The position numbers were made by a program, and so were the translations under genes. Of a stretch of DNA of 41,692 nucleotides, positions 36,801 through 38,384 are shown piece after piece. Below the pieces are notes generated by a model. The model made no database searches. It had not been told where the DNA came from and saw only the letters and a program-made list of their open reading frames with translations. Origin of the DNA: Tubiluchus corallicola (lineage: Eukaryota; Priapulida; Priapulimorpha; Priapulimorphida; Tubiluchidae); contig JAQGDQ010001429.1 of assembly GCA_030141605.1 (NCBI GenBank), positions 1-41,692 of the forward strand, given 5' to 3'. Position 1 is the first letter of the stretch; every line of letters starts with the position of its first letter.

Positions 36801-37548
36801 TTAATGACATTAATATTAACATCAACATCAACGTCATCGTCAAGGGCAACGTCAATGTCAACGTCAACATCAACTTCAATATGAACATGAACATGAACAT
36901 GAAGACATGAACATGAACATAAAGACATGAACATCAACATGAACACTTGAAATACGAGAGTTACTGTTAAAGGATTTGAGACTATAAAGGGCATTACGTT
37001 TTTCTCTATTAACATTAACATATAACATTAATGACATTAACATTAACATTGTTGATCAGCTTAAGCTTTAGGTTTAGCAAATTTAAGACAATTGTTTGAC
37101 CAACACGTGCAAGAAAGCTTTCTCTAAACTGATCGATTAACTGTTTCAGGTGTCGTCTCCTCGACCATGGTTTGTACATGTTGTCTATAAAGTGAAATCT
37201 CTAAATATTGAGCGCAATAGTGAGAAAGAAAGGACCACTTTTCAGAGCTTACAAAAACGCAGACCAAAACGTGAAATAGAAGATGTTTTAAGTATCGGTT
37301 CCGATGGCAAGGGAACCAACATGGAGTTTATAATATTTGATTATACAGATGACATATTGCACGAGTTTGTACATCACCAACAGTTATTGCTGTGGCCAGT
37401 ATTAATAGCAGTTGGCATGTTGATACTAGTGGTTATCATTACAATAATTATTGCATTTGTAAAGAAACGAAGAAAAATTGAAATGGTAACGCAAAATGGT
37501 GTTCAGAATGGTGAAGTAAAAATATGTGATATTGGAACGGAAGTTTAA
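4202..37548 (+). CDS. FREM2: FRAS1/FREM2-family extracellular matrix protein, 3' part (24 spliced exons)
   Basis: Spliced gene, 5' incomplete. Exons: 4202-4291, 5451-5594, 7780-8007, 9177-9302, 15841-15976, 17311-17399, 17539-17688, 18041-18250, 18947-19144, 20560-20721, 22906-23088, 23656-23786, 24012-24161, 24857-25061, 26073-26234, 27285-27498, 28387-28561, 30906-31086, 31601-31705, 34103-34233, 34406-34670, 35306-35484, 35710-35844, 37150-37548. The sum is 4,148 nt; every junction keeps frame and there is no internal stop (1,381 codons plus stop). Layout: CSPG end (residues 1-30), five Calx-beta domains (about 36-635), conserved C-terminal ectodomain (about 640-1275), furin-type site, one TM helix (about 1328-1353), short tail. 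In vertebrates these proteins form the sub-lamina-densa Fraser complex at epithelial basement membranes, and GRIP1 binds the tails. The C-terminal region resembles FREM2 as I recall it, but the choice among FRAS1, FREM2 and FREM3 is uncertain. Missing: signal peptide and nearly all CSPG repeats. Confidence 0.93.
4292..5450. other. FREM intron 1, nothing recognised
   Basis: Intron bounded by AGAG|gtaaaa and CTTTTCTTAG. No repeat family or coding segment was recognised. Confidence 0.6.
5451..5594 (+). CDS. FREM2: FREM-like exon 2: first half of Calx-beta 1
   Basis: Acceptor CTTTTCTTAG, donor TCA|gtaagt, phase 1 at both ends. It reads FKWSAIYFEKAVYEKKEGSQ and then YVSLLRRGFLEDTSHV. This is the opening strand pair of a Calx-beta domain: an F-x-x-x-x-Y-x-x-x-E segment followed by a V-x-x-x-R-x-G strand. 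The tryptophan before the domain resembles vertebrate FREM2. Confidence 0.85.
5767..6030. repeat. degenerate minisatellite, ACTGGYGAAATGTACA-like units
   Basis: About 14 diverged units of 16-22 bp sharing ACTGG(C/T)(G/A)AA(A/G)TG(T). The repeats are old, with variable spacing. FREM intron 2. Confidence 0.65.
6687..6815. repeat. (TTA)n microsatellite
   Basis: About 129 bp of ATT/TTA repeats, broken by ATCATC and one TTTT. The poly-isoleucine frame through it is an artefact. Confidence 0.95.
6816..7779. other. right part of FREM intron 2, nothing recognised
   Basis: AT-rich, with A-rich patches near 7430-7510, ending at the exon 3 acceptor. No supported feature. Confidence 0.6.
7780..8007 (+). 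CDS. FREM2: FREM-like exon 3: second half of Calx-beta 1
   Basis: Acceptor TTGCTTGCAG, donor ATG|gtaagg, phase 1-1. It reads VTATRSDFTQQ, VTFLPGQRQESW, DINDDEEFEVDETFQIHL and ends ATVKILNEED. The acidic DINDDEEFEVDE stretch and the closing V-x-I-x-x-x-E-D strand are the calcium-binding part expected of a Calx-beta domain. The exact G-x-D-Y loop is replaced by RSDF. Confidence 0.92.
8281..8966. mobile_element. Tc1/mariner-like TIR element with subterminal repeat clusters
   Basis: The ends TAGGTTTTACAYGTCAAATG are inverted at 8281 and 8966 and flanked by TA (8279-8280, 8967-8968). Each side carries five to seven degenerate ~20-bp units of TCAAATGTAGACNNNGGTAA in mirrored orientation (about 8294-8480 and 8840-8955). 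There is no coding capacity. TIR and TA suggest a mariner-type MITE; clustered subterminal motifs are typical transposase-binding arrays. Confidence 0.65.
9177..9302 (+). CDS. FREM2: FREM-like exon 4: start of Calx-beta 2
   Basis: Acceptor TTTTTGTTGCAG, donor CTG|gtaaga, phase 1-1. It reads STVYFTQNAVRVSEGCGEAQ, then IAMERSGDLSRELMVICHTE, giving the first strands of the second Calx-beta domain (V-S-E followed by the M-E-R-S-G-D turn). The exon is GC-richer than its surroundings. The following intron (9303-15840) is the largest complete one here and hosts the ABRA-like gene. Confidence 0.9.
9591..10057. mobile_element. Tc1/mariner-like MITE with CCGTATATAC ends
   Basis: Perfect 10-bp inverted ends CCGTATATAC with TA on both sides (9589-9590, 10058-10059), 467 bp. 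Next to each end the motif GTACAAGTCGA occurs twice (about 9605 and 9662 on the left; about 9987 and 10033 on the right, inverted). No transposase frame is recognisable. Confidence 0.75.
10100..10186 (-). repeat. tRNA-like sequence, possible SINE head
   Basis: On the minus strand a box-A-like TAGCTTAGTAGCC and a perfect box B GGTTCGACTCC occur at tRNA-like spacing. The start GGGGAAGACAG does not pair with the 3' end, so it is not a functional tRNA. A tRNA-derived SINE fragment or relic is likely. Confidence 0.4.
10186..10428. mobile_element. fold-back element with CAGTGATCAATG ends
   Basis: 243 bp with perfect 12-bp inverted ends CAGTGATCAATG. Diverged complementarity continues for about 100 bp on each side (TGGCCAAC, TTCRCTCACAC and other shared blocks). 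No target duplication was recognised. It adjoins the tRNA-like sequence. Confidence 0.6.
11187..11705. mobile_element. hAT-like MITE with CAGGGATG ends
   Basis: Inverted ends CAGGGATGGGA (left) and CAGGGATGAGA (complement of the right), 519 bp. Flanking octamers AGTAACTT and CTCTACTT agree only in part, so a target duplication is unproven. CAGGG termini are typical of hAT elements. Confidence 0.5.
12444..12449 (-). terminator. candidate polyadenylation signal of the ABRA-like gene
   Basis: This is the first AATAAA (TTTATT on the plus strand) that I found downstream of the ABRA-like stop codon, about 650 bp away. It would imply a moderately long 3' UTR. There is no other support. Confidence 0.25.
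13098..13619 (-). CDS. ABRA: ABRA/STARS-like protein with C-terminal Costars domain, single exon, nested antisense
   Basis: Uninterrupted 173-codon frame starting at ATG (complement of 13617-13619) in a good context (AAACATGG). Residues 44-75 read NPFSQRYAG, then YGKPPEGSKTEMRG, the linker that precedes the Costars domain in actin-binding Rho-activating protein (ABRA/STARS). Residues 81-157 are the Costars domain: HISGEIVQLCEIITDIG, DDGLVRVTFGELFEFYTKVS, VGMIMRARKQGLLHYNGEML and DDDVVITLLKH. Family proteins bind actin and promote Rho/MRTF-SRF signalling in vertebrate muscle. This protein is shorter than vertebrate ABRA (roughly 380 residues) but has far more N-terminal sequence than ABRACL. 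The gene has no intron and lies antisense in FREM intron 4. No oligo(A) or target duplication suggesting a retrocopy was seen. Confidence 0.9.
   Translation of the reverse strand: MASKHKEVSDFAMSLKCNRGDVGNRVAMFQQKGESHQSSQKSNPFSQRYAGVSRHKKTDETYGKPPEGSKTEMRGKQAGTHISGEIVQLCEIITDIGVVCDDGLVRVTFGELFEFYTKVSNKLVGMIMRARKQGLLHYNGEMLFQRRDDDVVITLLKHPREIHEINLNYQQFN
13620..15190. other. upstream region of the ABRA-like gene and FREM intron 4 remainder
   Basis: It should hold the ABRA-like promoter. I saw no convincing TATA box or CpG island. A 35-codon ATG frame at 14239-14346 (plus strand) is too short to support. Confidence 0.4.
15191..15593. mobile_element. hAT-like element rich in TTCGAA motifs
   Basis: A perfect 8-bp target duplication CTAATGAG (15183-15190 and 15594-15601) flanks imperfect inverted ends TAGGTGTGGCATT and TAGGGTTGAGCATT. 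Inside both ends there are dense (A)TTCGAA(T) repeats, many palindromic. It is 403 bp with no transposase. Confidence 0.75.
15841..15976 (+). CDS. FREM2: FREM-like exon 5: middle of Calx-beta 2
   Basis: Acceptor TTTTTGTTTTAG, donor AAG|gtgagc. It enters in phase 1 and leaves in phase 2. It reads DTADGYLDYISRL, IVTFAPGEYMQKCIVEIFDD and AIIEEEER. The A-D-G-Y-L-D-Y loop and the F-D-D-A-x-x-E-E-E acidic run are the Calx-beta calcium-site segments. The domain is split over three exons, one more than most of its sisters. Confidence 0.9.
16069..16411 (+). mobile_element. piggyBac-like TTAA MITE, copy B (internally deleted)
   Basis: Flanked by TTAA at 16069-16072 and 16408-16411. It matches copy A closely for its first ~300 bp, then lacks about 110 bp of the right half, including the second palindrome. 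The right terminus GGGACTGGAAGGG carries one mismatch. It sits in FREM intron 5. Confidence 0.8.
16660..16998. repeat. TTTC/CTTT polypyrimidine tract
   Basis: About 340 bp, nearly all C and T on the plus strand (TTTCTTTC with occasional G/A), in intron 5 between a MITE and exon 6. Such tracts can form triplexes or act as splicing-factor sinks. No coding potential. Confidence 0.95.
17311..17399 (+). CDS. FREM2: FREM-like exon 6: end of Calx-beta 2
   Basis: Acceptor TCTGCTTGCAG, donor ACG|gtgaga, phase 2 to 1. It reads FYVKLLSPSGGRLGD, then VTEVVVIIEEDEND, the last two strands of the domain with the terminal acidic cluster. The nearest features upstream are a TTAA MITE (16069) and a 340-bp polypyrimidine tract. 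Confidence 0.9.
17539..17688 (+). CDS. FREM2: FREM-like exon 7: first half of Calx-beta 3
   Basis: Acceptor TTTTACATGATAG, donor CCA|gtaagt, phase 1-1. It reads VPTLAFDSSLYKVGEEDGQI, EVKIYRNGTDVAHTSTVMV and RSRPLDAKSAT. The order F-x-x-x-x-Y-x-V-x-E, then R-N-G, then V-x-V is the N-terminal half of a Calx-beta domain. The exon is only 139 bp from exon 6, the shortest intron in the gene. Confidence 0.92.
18041..18250 (+). CDS. FREM2: FREM-like exon 8: second half of Calx-beta 3
   Basis: Acceptor TTGTTTTTAG, donor ATG|gtaaat, phase 1-1. It reads SGHDYVSLNRMIAFLPGEAE, VRVRILDDKALPKVEGLESF, ELVLTNPTYSKIGFPG and closes TAVVTINDTLSD. The S-G-H-D-Y loop, F-x-P-G-E strand, L-D-D acidic site and V-V-T-I-N-D end are all present, so this domain looks intact. 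Confidence 0.94.
18437..18871. mobile_element. probable TIR element, GGGCGTATYAAC ends
   Basis: The left end GGGGCGTATTAAC and the complement of the right end AGGGCGTATCAAC form a ~13-bp imperfect inverted repeat about 430 bp apart within FREM intron 8. No clear target duplication and no coding frame. Confidence 0.45.
18947..19144 (+). CDS. FREM2: FREM-like exon 9: first half of Calx-beta 4
   Basis: Acceptor ACTTTAATTTATAG, donor GAG|gtaata, phase 1-1. It reads VPVMQFKRQQAHVNEHDGFA, HVSIIRTGDIEHESTVICYT and VDGTAFADIDYVERPNTLQS. The R-T-G-D turn and the G-T-A-x-x-x-x-D-Y loop are diagnostic of Calx-beta domains. A truncated antisense LINE lies directly downstream in the intron. Confidence 0.93.
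19213..19480 (-). mobile_element. 5'-truncated LINE remnant with (TAAG)n tail, antisense
   Basis: On the minus strand a GC-richer segment reads CRRTARTGSSGVVGDATCAG and LPPPGGGSK, then stops, resembling the extreme C-terminus of LINE ORF2 proteins. It is followed by four or five TAAG/GTAA units (plus strand TACTTACTTACT, about 19213-19235), which act as a microsatellite tail. The 5' end is uncertain. Confidence 0.55.
19632..19912. repeat. (ATTCA)n followed by CTTT polypyrimidine tract
   Basis: Five copies of ATTCA at 19637-19664, then about 240 bp of C/T-rich TTTC/TTCC repeats to 19912, in FREM intron 9. Confidence 0.9.
20035..20170 (-). repeat. dispersed repeat, copy 2 (probable retroelement 3' end)
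   Basis: Partner of 2920-3070. On the minus strand it ends CAAATAAAGATTTTACTACT with a short trinucleotide tail. It lies about 390 bp upstream of FREM exon 10. Confidence 0.45.
20560..20721 (+). CDS. FREM2: FREM-like exon 10: second half of Calx-beta 4
   Basis: Acceptor ATTTTCATTCAG, donor ACA|gtacgt, phase 1-1. It reads CSVELVDDAKYEDEEMFMVA, LASPGSATAGHAKLG and QATISVTDDD. The V-D-D-A-x-x-E-x-E-E acidic motif and the terminal V-T-D-D-D calcium ligands are well kept. Confidence 0.93.
20722..22157. other. FREM intron 10 left part, nothing recognised
   Basis: 1.4 kb of AT-rich sequence between exon 10 and the tandem-array element. No coding or repeat signature was recognised. Confidence 0.5.
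22158..22830. mobile_element. TIR element filled with a 41-bp tandem array
   Basis: Ends: TGGTGCGTTCAGAC at the left and the complement TGGCGCGTTCAGAC at the right, each followed by TCTCGCAA-TTGTTGC-CAACTTCTCTCTGAG in inverted orientation. A TAA triplet flanks both sides (22155-22157 and 22831-22833), compatible with a PIF/Harbinger-type 3-bp duplication. The interior is about 15 copies of a 41-bp unit built on CGCAACTTGTTGCAACATG followed by TGAACGACTTGACAACTTCT. No transposase is present. Long minus-strand frames here are repeat artefacts. Confidence 0.7.
22906..23088 (+). CDS. FREM2: FREM-like exon 11: first half of Calx-beta 5
   Basis: Acceptor CTATTTTAACAG, donor AAG|gtagac, phase 1-1. 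It reads PTIKFNETKLLAREPSTEDD, VVLNVTVTRTGDASQTSAVR and VHTRDGTAKSGMDYFGVSE. R-T-G-D and G-T-A-K-S-G-M-D-Y are textbook Calx-beta motifs. The exon starts only 75 bp after the right end of the 22158-22830 tandem-repeat element. Confidence 0.94.
23089..23655. other. FREM intron 11, nothing recognised
   Basis: Bounded by AAG|gtagac and TTTTTTTTAG. No supported feature. Confidence 0.6.
23656..23786 (+). CDS. FREM2: FREM-like exon 12: middle of Calx-beta 5
   Basis: Acceptor TGTTTTTTTTAG, donor CAG|gttaaa, entering in phase 1 and leaving in phase 0. It reads LVFEPYDKQKNIEVEILYDE, EEERRETFTVHILPDKYGRS. The Y-D-E-E-E-E-R-R-E-T-F run is the Calx-beta acidic site and strand. The donor is weaker than most (gttaaa), but the next exon continues the domain in frame. 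Confidence 0.9.
24012..24161 (+). CDS. FREM2: FREM-like exon 13: end of Calx-beta 5 and start of C-terminal region
   Basis: Acceptor AATGTTTTTCAG, donor ACG|gtatag, phase 0-0. It reads LSQKVTVFIEDKDMASDVGF, then PVKPLLVSLVHLDNDTDGP and LLPGYPIVCVT. V-T-V-F-I-E-D-K-D closes Calx-beta 5. The D-V-x-F-P and L-x-G-Y-P-(I/V) segments match the junction into the conserved FREM2-type C-terminal region. Confidence 0.92.
24345..24376. repeat. (AATAA)n short array
   Basis: About five AAAAT units in intron 13, upstream of the solo LTR. Confidence 0.85.
24444..24807 (+). mobile_element. solo LTR of an LTR retrotransposon
   Basis: 364 bp starting TGTTGTG and ending CACAACA (7-bp inverted ends, TG...CA), with a perfect 5-bp target duplication ATAAC at 24439-24443 and 24808-24812. 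Inside, in order: HSE-like repeats, a TATA box TATATAAG (24557-24564) and AATAAA (24734-24739), giving U3-R-U5 order in plus orientation. No internal retroelement sequence adjoins it, so it is a recombination remnant. A 5-bp duplication fits Ty3/gypsy, copia or BEL types. Confidence 0.88.
24490..24564 (+). promoter_or_regulatory. heat-shock-element trimer and TATA box inside the solo LTR
   Basis: At 24533-24547 the sequence cTTCtgGAAgcTTCt is a perfect three-unit heat-shock element (nTTCnnGAAnnTTCn). A two-unit element aGAAtgTTCc lies at 24490-24499. The trimer is about 10 bp upstream of TATATAAG. HSF1 binds such arrays. Heat responsiveness is inferred, not shown. Confidence 0.65.
24857..25061 (+). 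CDS. FREM2: FREM-like exon 14: conserved C-terminal ectodomain
   Basis: Acceptor TTTCATTTTAG, donor CTG|gtaagt, phase 0 to 1. It reads ACSPHFPQFDNLHSHCMQSG, INQTLTKYKWRLGPPI and TGTFFTSPTNMALDSIFFTS. The A-C-(N/S)-P, I-N-x-T-L-T-x-Y-x-W and D-S-I-x-F landmarks match vertebrate FREM2. Two cysteines could pair. The right end of a solo LTR is 49 bp upstream of this exon. Confidence 0.92.
25783..25926. repeat. 18-bp telomere-like tandem array
   Basis: Eight exact-length units (144 bp) of TCTAACCCTAATCCAAAC, with few substitutions, in FREM intron 14. Each unit contains CTAACCCTAA, one and a half turns of the metazoan telomere repeat (TTAGGG complement). Because 18 is a multiple of 3 it gives spurious NSNPNP or VWIRVR frames. 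Confidence 0.95.
26073..26234 (+). CDS. FREM2: FREM-like exon 15: C-terminal ectodomain, followed by a GC donor
   Basis: Acceptor TTGCTGTACAG, phase 1-1. It reads GSRVQCVAQAVDEKGRLGQE, NMLCPARDRETFGEKAFSAD and LHYT. R-V-Q-C-x-A-x-A-V and G-x-x-x-F-x-A-x-L-x-Y-T-G match the FREM2 C-terminal region. No GT donor fits. The strong GC donor CAG|gcaagg at 26235 restores homology exactly (Y-T-G followed by S-S-S-T-D-L). Confidence 0.9.
26464..26625. repeat. (ATGTC)n pentanucleotide microsatellite
   Basis: Short ATGTT units grade into about 20 perfect ATGTC units (26496-26592) and then into ATATC and ATATT units, in the intron that uses the GC donor. Confidence 0.95.
26626..27284. other. right part of the GC-AG intron
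   Basis: An AT-rich patch at 26680-26720 resembles an antisense retroelement 3' tail, but is not enough to name. The rest shows nothing supported, up to the acceptor TGCGTTACAG. Confidence 0.4.
27285..27498 (+). CDS. FREM2: FREM-like exon 16: C-terminal ectodomain
   Basis: Acceptor TCTGCGTTACAG, entering in phase 1 and leaving in phase 2. It reads SSSTDLELSNKFRLTVSISH, EDGMVPIISARKMSNFTLNT and VPCSNILM. D-G-M-(L/V)-P-(V/I)-I-S and the S-N-F-x-L segment match FREM2. The donor is AAT|gtaggt. A second, better-looking donor four bases downstream would bring in an in-frame TAG. Confidence 0.9.
27499..28386. other. FREM intron 16, nothing recognised
   Basis: Begins with the tandem donor gtaggtaaag and ends ATGTAACTAG. 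No repeat or coding feature was recognised. Confidence 0.6.
28387..28561 (+). CDS. FREM2: FREM-like exon 17: C-terminal ectodomain
   Basis: Acceptor ATGTAACTAG, donor AAG|gtattg, phase 2 to 0. It reads EDVEMNQLLESEEKMRGKRA, FYKHLNVKTCRWTFITYFDL and SELLEDCGGEM. F-Y-(R/K)-x-L-N-x-x-x-C-x-W-x-F-x-x-Y-(F/Y)-D-(L/M)-S-E-L-L-x-D-C-G-G is among the most conserved blocks of the family. The acceptor has a poor pyrimidine tract, but the homology is clear. Confidence 0.92.
28562..30069. other. left part of FREM intron 17
   Basis: Apart from the ATC tract at 29000-29110 nothing is recognised. A somewhat GC-richer patch at 29660-29780 and 29890-30060 has no identifiable product. Confidence 0.5.
29000..29110. 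repeat. degenerate CAT/ATC trinucleotide tract
   Basis: Imperfect ATCACC, ATTAGC and ATCATC repeats over about 110 bp in intron 17. Confidence 0.7.
30079..30643 (+). mobile_element. 5'-truncated non-LTR retrotransposon (LINE)
   Basis: A 9-bp target duplication TAAGGCATA lies at 30070-30078 and 30644-30652. The insert is open from its first bases (30080) to a TGA ending at 30460. Near its end is C-V-C-G-x8-H-x4-C, the C-terminal zinc-knuckle-like motif of many LINE ORF2 proteins (TPEHLIFHCPL). A 3' UTR with AATAAAG and a (TAA)n tail follows. It is a dead-on-arrival insertion in FREM intron 17. Confidence 0.85.
30906..31086 (+). CDS. FREM2: FREM-like exon 18: C-terminal ectodomain
   Basis: The likely acceptor is ATTTATTTTGTAG (30905); a second AG at 30914 is possible. 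Donor ATG|gtgagt, phase 0 to 1. It reads LMQPIVTLLLPVHVTRISFA, TTLRLSFAYGTGVMWKHGIL. V-T-L-x-(L/V)-P-(L/V)-x-V and L-R-L-(T/S)-F-x-Y-x-T-x-(I/V)-(L/M)-W match FREM2. The exact 5' end is uncertain by a few codons. Confidence 0.87.
31188..31401 (+). repeat. dispersed 220-bp repeat, copy 2
   Basis: Partner of 1872-2097 in the opposite orientation, about 100 bp downstream of FREM exon 18. No target duplication or terminal repeat was recognised. Confidence 0.7.
31601..31705 (+). CDS. FREM2: FREM-like exon 19: C-terminal ectodomain
   Basis: Acceptor AATCATTTCAG, donor AAG|gtaaaa, phase 1-1. It reads GRLYPNKINIQHSGKLEVHF, QSEPLFTGKFLSFAK. The G-x-L-Y-P opening and (R/K)-L-x-V-H-F strand align with FREM2. 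At 105 bp it is one of the shortest exons. Confidence 0.9.
31745..32655 (-). repeat. decayed transposon-like region with a tandem ~80-bp duplication
   Basis: On the minus strand two related segments (about 32150-32230 and 32030-32110) read ENGGHIDAEELKAKLVQCWD and a diverged copy, with stops between. The outer edges TCAGGTGTGCCAAAAAA (31748) and the complement of ACGTTTTTTTTCTGCATCACC (about 32620) loosely resemble mariner-type ends. A relic is likely; the family is uncertain. Confidence 0.35.
32698..33140. mobile_element. hAT-like MITE with 8-bp target duplication and G-runs
   Basis: 443 bp bounded by CAGGGGCAGGAG at the left and CAGGGGTGGAACT (complement of the right). A perfect target duplication GTTTGGCT lies at 32690-32697 and 33141-33148. 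Long G tracts followed by GCGCAAA-TTTTC occur near both ends. There is no transposase. An 8-bp duplication and CAGGG ends support hAT. Confidence 0.85.
33473..33918 (+). mobile_element. piggyBac-like TTAA MITE, copy C
   Basis: TTAA at 33473-33476 and 33915-33918. It is close to full length (446 bp), with both internal palindromes (TATCCCGTGGGATA, and TATCCGGTGGGATA with one change). It sits in FREM intron 19, 185 bp before exon 20. Confidence 0.8.
34103..34233 (+). CDS. FREM2: FREM-like exon 20: C-terminal ectodomain
   Basis: Acceptor CTTTTTTCTTCAG, donor GCT|gtatgt, phase 1 to 0. It reads VDGVTVESGVRHLNHNDLTF, TLELVKNQTLKSSKQHWKFV and SDFA. The L-T-F-(T/S)-L-x-L and Q-x-W-x-F-V-S-D-F-A segments match FREM2 closely. 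Confidence 0.92.
34406..34670 (+). CDS. FREM2: FREM-like exon 21: C-terminal ectodomain
   Basis: Acceptor AATGATTTCAG, donor TCG|gtgagt, phase 0 to 1. It reads CTGVYLITLVPCVVVQ, CTPQSPLKFEVDISLQQVSN and FSLGVHLQLSSNKTMWL. The G-x-Y-x-(V/I)-x-L-V-P-C and F-x-(L/V)-D-I-x-x-Q-Q-V-S blocks match FREM2. A 336-bp near-perfect palindrome begins 36 bp after the exon. Confidence 0.93.
34706..35041. repeat. 336-bp near-perfect palindrome (fold-back) in FREM intron 21
   Basis: The left arm from AACATGTTTATTGAGCGACG pairs with a right arm ending CGTCACTGAATAAACATGTT. Pairing runs almost continuously through GGCTACTGAAGCCATTATCA and GGCGCAAAC to a core AATTGCAGAGAAA around 34860. It begins 36 bp after the exon 21 donor. 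Confidence 0.85.
35306..35484 (+). CDS. FREM2: FREM-like exon 22: C-terminal ectodomain
   Basis: Acceptor TTTACTTTCAG, donor TTG|gtacgg, phase 1 to 0. It reads GDMVYGKIISSSDQELQRIE, IEKVLLCTGQDGYLPSFNPS and AEEYGCLAESPLLLHQYKIL. I-E-K-V-(F/L)-L-C-T-G-x-D-G-Y-(V/L)-P and E-Y-G-C-L-A-(D/E)-S-P are the strongest FRAS1/FREM2 signature in the window. Confidence 0.95.
35710..35844 (+). CDS. FREM2: FREM-like exon 23: C-terminal ectodomain
   Basis: Acceptor GTTTCTTATAG, donor AAG|gtcaaa, phase 0-0. It reads DRKSPWTVYKEIGGANFGAQ, FTKEFLLETTSGSDGFKFKS and NPLLK. G-S-D-G-F-K and the hydrophobic P-L-x-(K/Q) end match FREM2. The donor is weak; the next open exon with homology starts 1.3 kb downstream across repeats. 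Confidence 0.88.
35878..36240. repeat. ACATTA/ACATCA minisatellite complex
   Basis: Hexamer-like AACATT units surround three ~70-bp units built on CATTAACGTTAGTTACATAA and ACAGCAACATTAA, then grade into AACATC and AACATG arrays. It follows exon 23 directly and leads into the fold-back element. Confidence 0.8.
36230..36671. repeat. ~440-bp fold-back palindrome in FREM intron 23
   Basis: The outer arms contain ACACTTGAAATACGAGAG and ACGTAATGCTGTTCATAG, mirrored at 36590-36670. The inner arms contain ATTCAGTAGCTTTCG and CTCATCAGCTGAAAATAACA, mirrored at about 36525-36571. The centre lies near 36450. The inner element and the 34706-35041 palindrome share an ACTGAATAAA terminus. Confidence 0.8.
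36655..37050. repeat. ACATTA/ACATCA arrays with duplicated 35-bp module
   Basis: The arrays continue after the fold-back. The module GAGACTATAAAGGGCATTAC followed by GTTTTTCTCTATTAAC occurs at about 36750 and 36976; a diverged form occurs at 36590 and, inverted, at about 36300. The outer end of the inverted duplication lies within or before this block. Confidence 0.75.
37150..37548 (+). CDS. FREM2: FREM-like terminal exon: furin site, TM helix and PDZ ligand
   Basis: Acceptor CTGTTTCAG, phase 0, 132 codons, then TAA at 37546-37548. Exon residues 36-41 are KRRPKR, a furin-type cleavage site (R-P-K-R before E). Residues 50-62 read GSDGKGTNMEFII; residues 79-104 are a hydrophobic helix flanked by W82-P83; KKRRK follows as the cytoplasmic stop-transfer. 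The 28-residue tail ends GTEV, a class I PDZ ligand as expected for GRIP1 binding in this family. Cleavage would release the ectodomain, consistent with reports of furin-dependent FRAS1 processing. A 97.7% identical copy lies inverted at 40892-41290. Confidence 0.95.
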   Translation: MSSPRPWFVHVVYKVKSLNIERNSEKERTTFQSLQKRRPKREIEDVLSIGSDGKGTNMEFIIFDYTDDILHEFVHHQQLLLWPVLIAVGMLILVVIITIIIAFVKKRRKIEMVTQNGVQNGEVKICDIGTEV

Positions 37549-37690
37549 CAATGAAAATTTTCCACAGGAAGTCATATCGTGTACATCATGTTTGTGTAAA
37601 AAGATAACATTACTAAAGTTTTTATTCTTGTTTTTATATAAATAAACTAATGTTTGATGTAAATAAATCTGCTGGCGTTATGGCATGAGC
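37549..37690 (+). terminator. 3' UTR and polyadenylation signals of the FREM-like gene
   Basis: Two canonical AATAAA hexamers at 37641-37646 and 37662-37667 lie about 95-115 bp after the stop codon, before a GAT microsatellite. Either could direct 3' end formation. Both hexamers recur in the inverted copy. Confidence 0.6.
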
Positions 37691-37721
37691 TCACAAAGAA
37701 AAAAATGAAAAAAAAACAAAG

Positions 37722-37723
37722 AC

Positions 37724-37754
<31 letters not shown>

Positions 37755-37836
37755 ATGGTGGTGGTGGTGGTGATGATGATGATGATGATGATGATGATGA
37801 CGACGATGATGGTGCGGGTGGTGATGGTGGTGTTGG

Positions 37837-37884
<48 letters not shown>

Positions 37885-37895
37885 CAGTGCTGGTG
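37722..37895. repeat. (GAT/GGT)n microsatellite, left arm
   Basis: About 170 bp of GAT and GGT repeats after the FREM polyadenylation signals. It is longer than its partner in the inverted arm. Confidence 0.95.
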
Positions 37896-38384
37896 ACAAT
37901 GACTATGTTAAGAGCCAAAAAGTGGTAAAAAGATTTCGGCTTATATTATATTTCAATACGAAGGTATAATATTATATACAAGTACTATTAAATATTTTTA
38001 TTACATAATAGGTACACGCTTATATTATTTAATAAATTTATAACAAACAATCACAGGGCTTATTAGACGAGCTGTGAAATAAATAGCAGGCTATATTCTT
38101 TGCTATTAAAATTAACAACACGTGATAAGATCGTTTAACAATGAATTTGTGATACTTATATCATTTGCAAAGTGGTCAACTACCACTTACGGGTTACTCA
38201 AAAATAAAAAAACTGATTCTATTTATGCAAAACCTACATACAACTGAAATACTAATATATGCAATATACTATTTACATTATCATGCTACCCGAAATTATC
38301 CTTTAAAATATGAAATAATTCCGTTTCGCATGAATACTGATGTAACTTAAATTTGCGTATAAAAATGTTGTGGTCAACTTTAGC

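Larger units (their letters stand above)
36748..38218 (+). repeat. left arm of a ~1.4-kb inverted duplication
   Basis: This segment reappears reverse-complemented at 40272-41692. It includes part of FREM intron 23 with its ACATCA-type arrays, the terminal exon, the 3' UTR, a GAT microsatellite and about 330 bp beyond. Identity is about 98% in coding sequence and drops, with small indels, near the inner edge. The inner edge is at 38218/40272. The outer edge is not reached, because the right arm is cut by the window end. Confidence 0.9.

Noticed and set aside
37150-37150. Independent start of a short 132-codon gene at 37150
   Set aside because: The apparent start is a GTG directly after a consensus acceptor; the frame continues exon 23 in phase 0 and matches the family's C-terminus.
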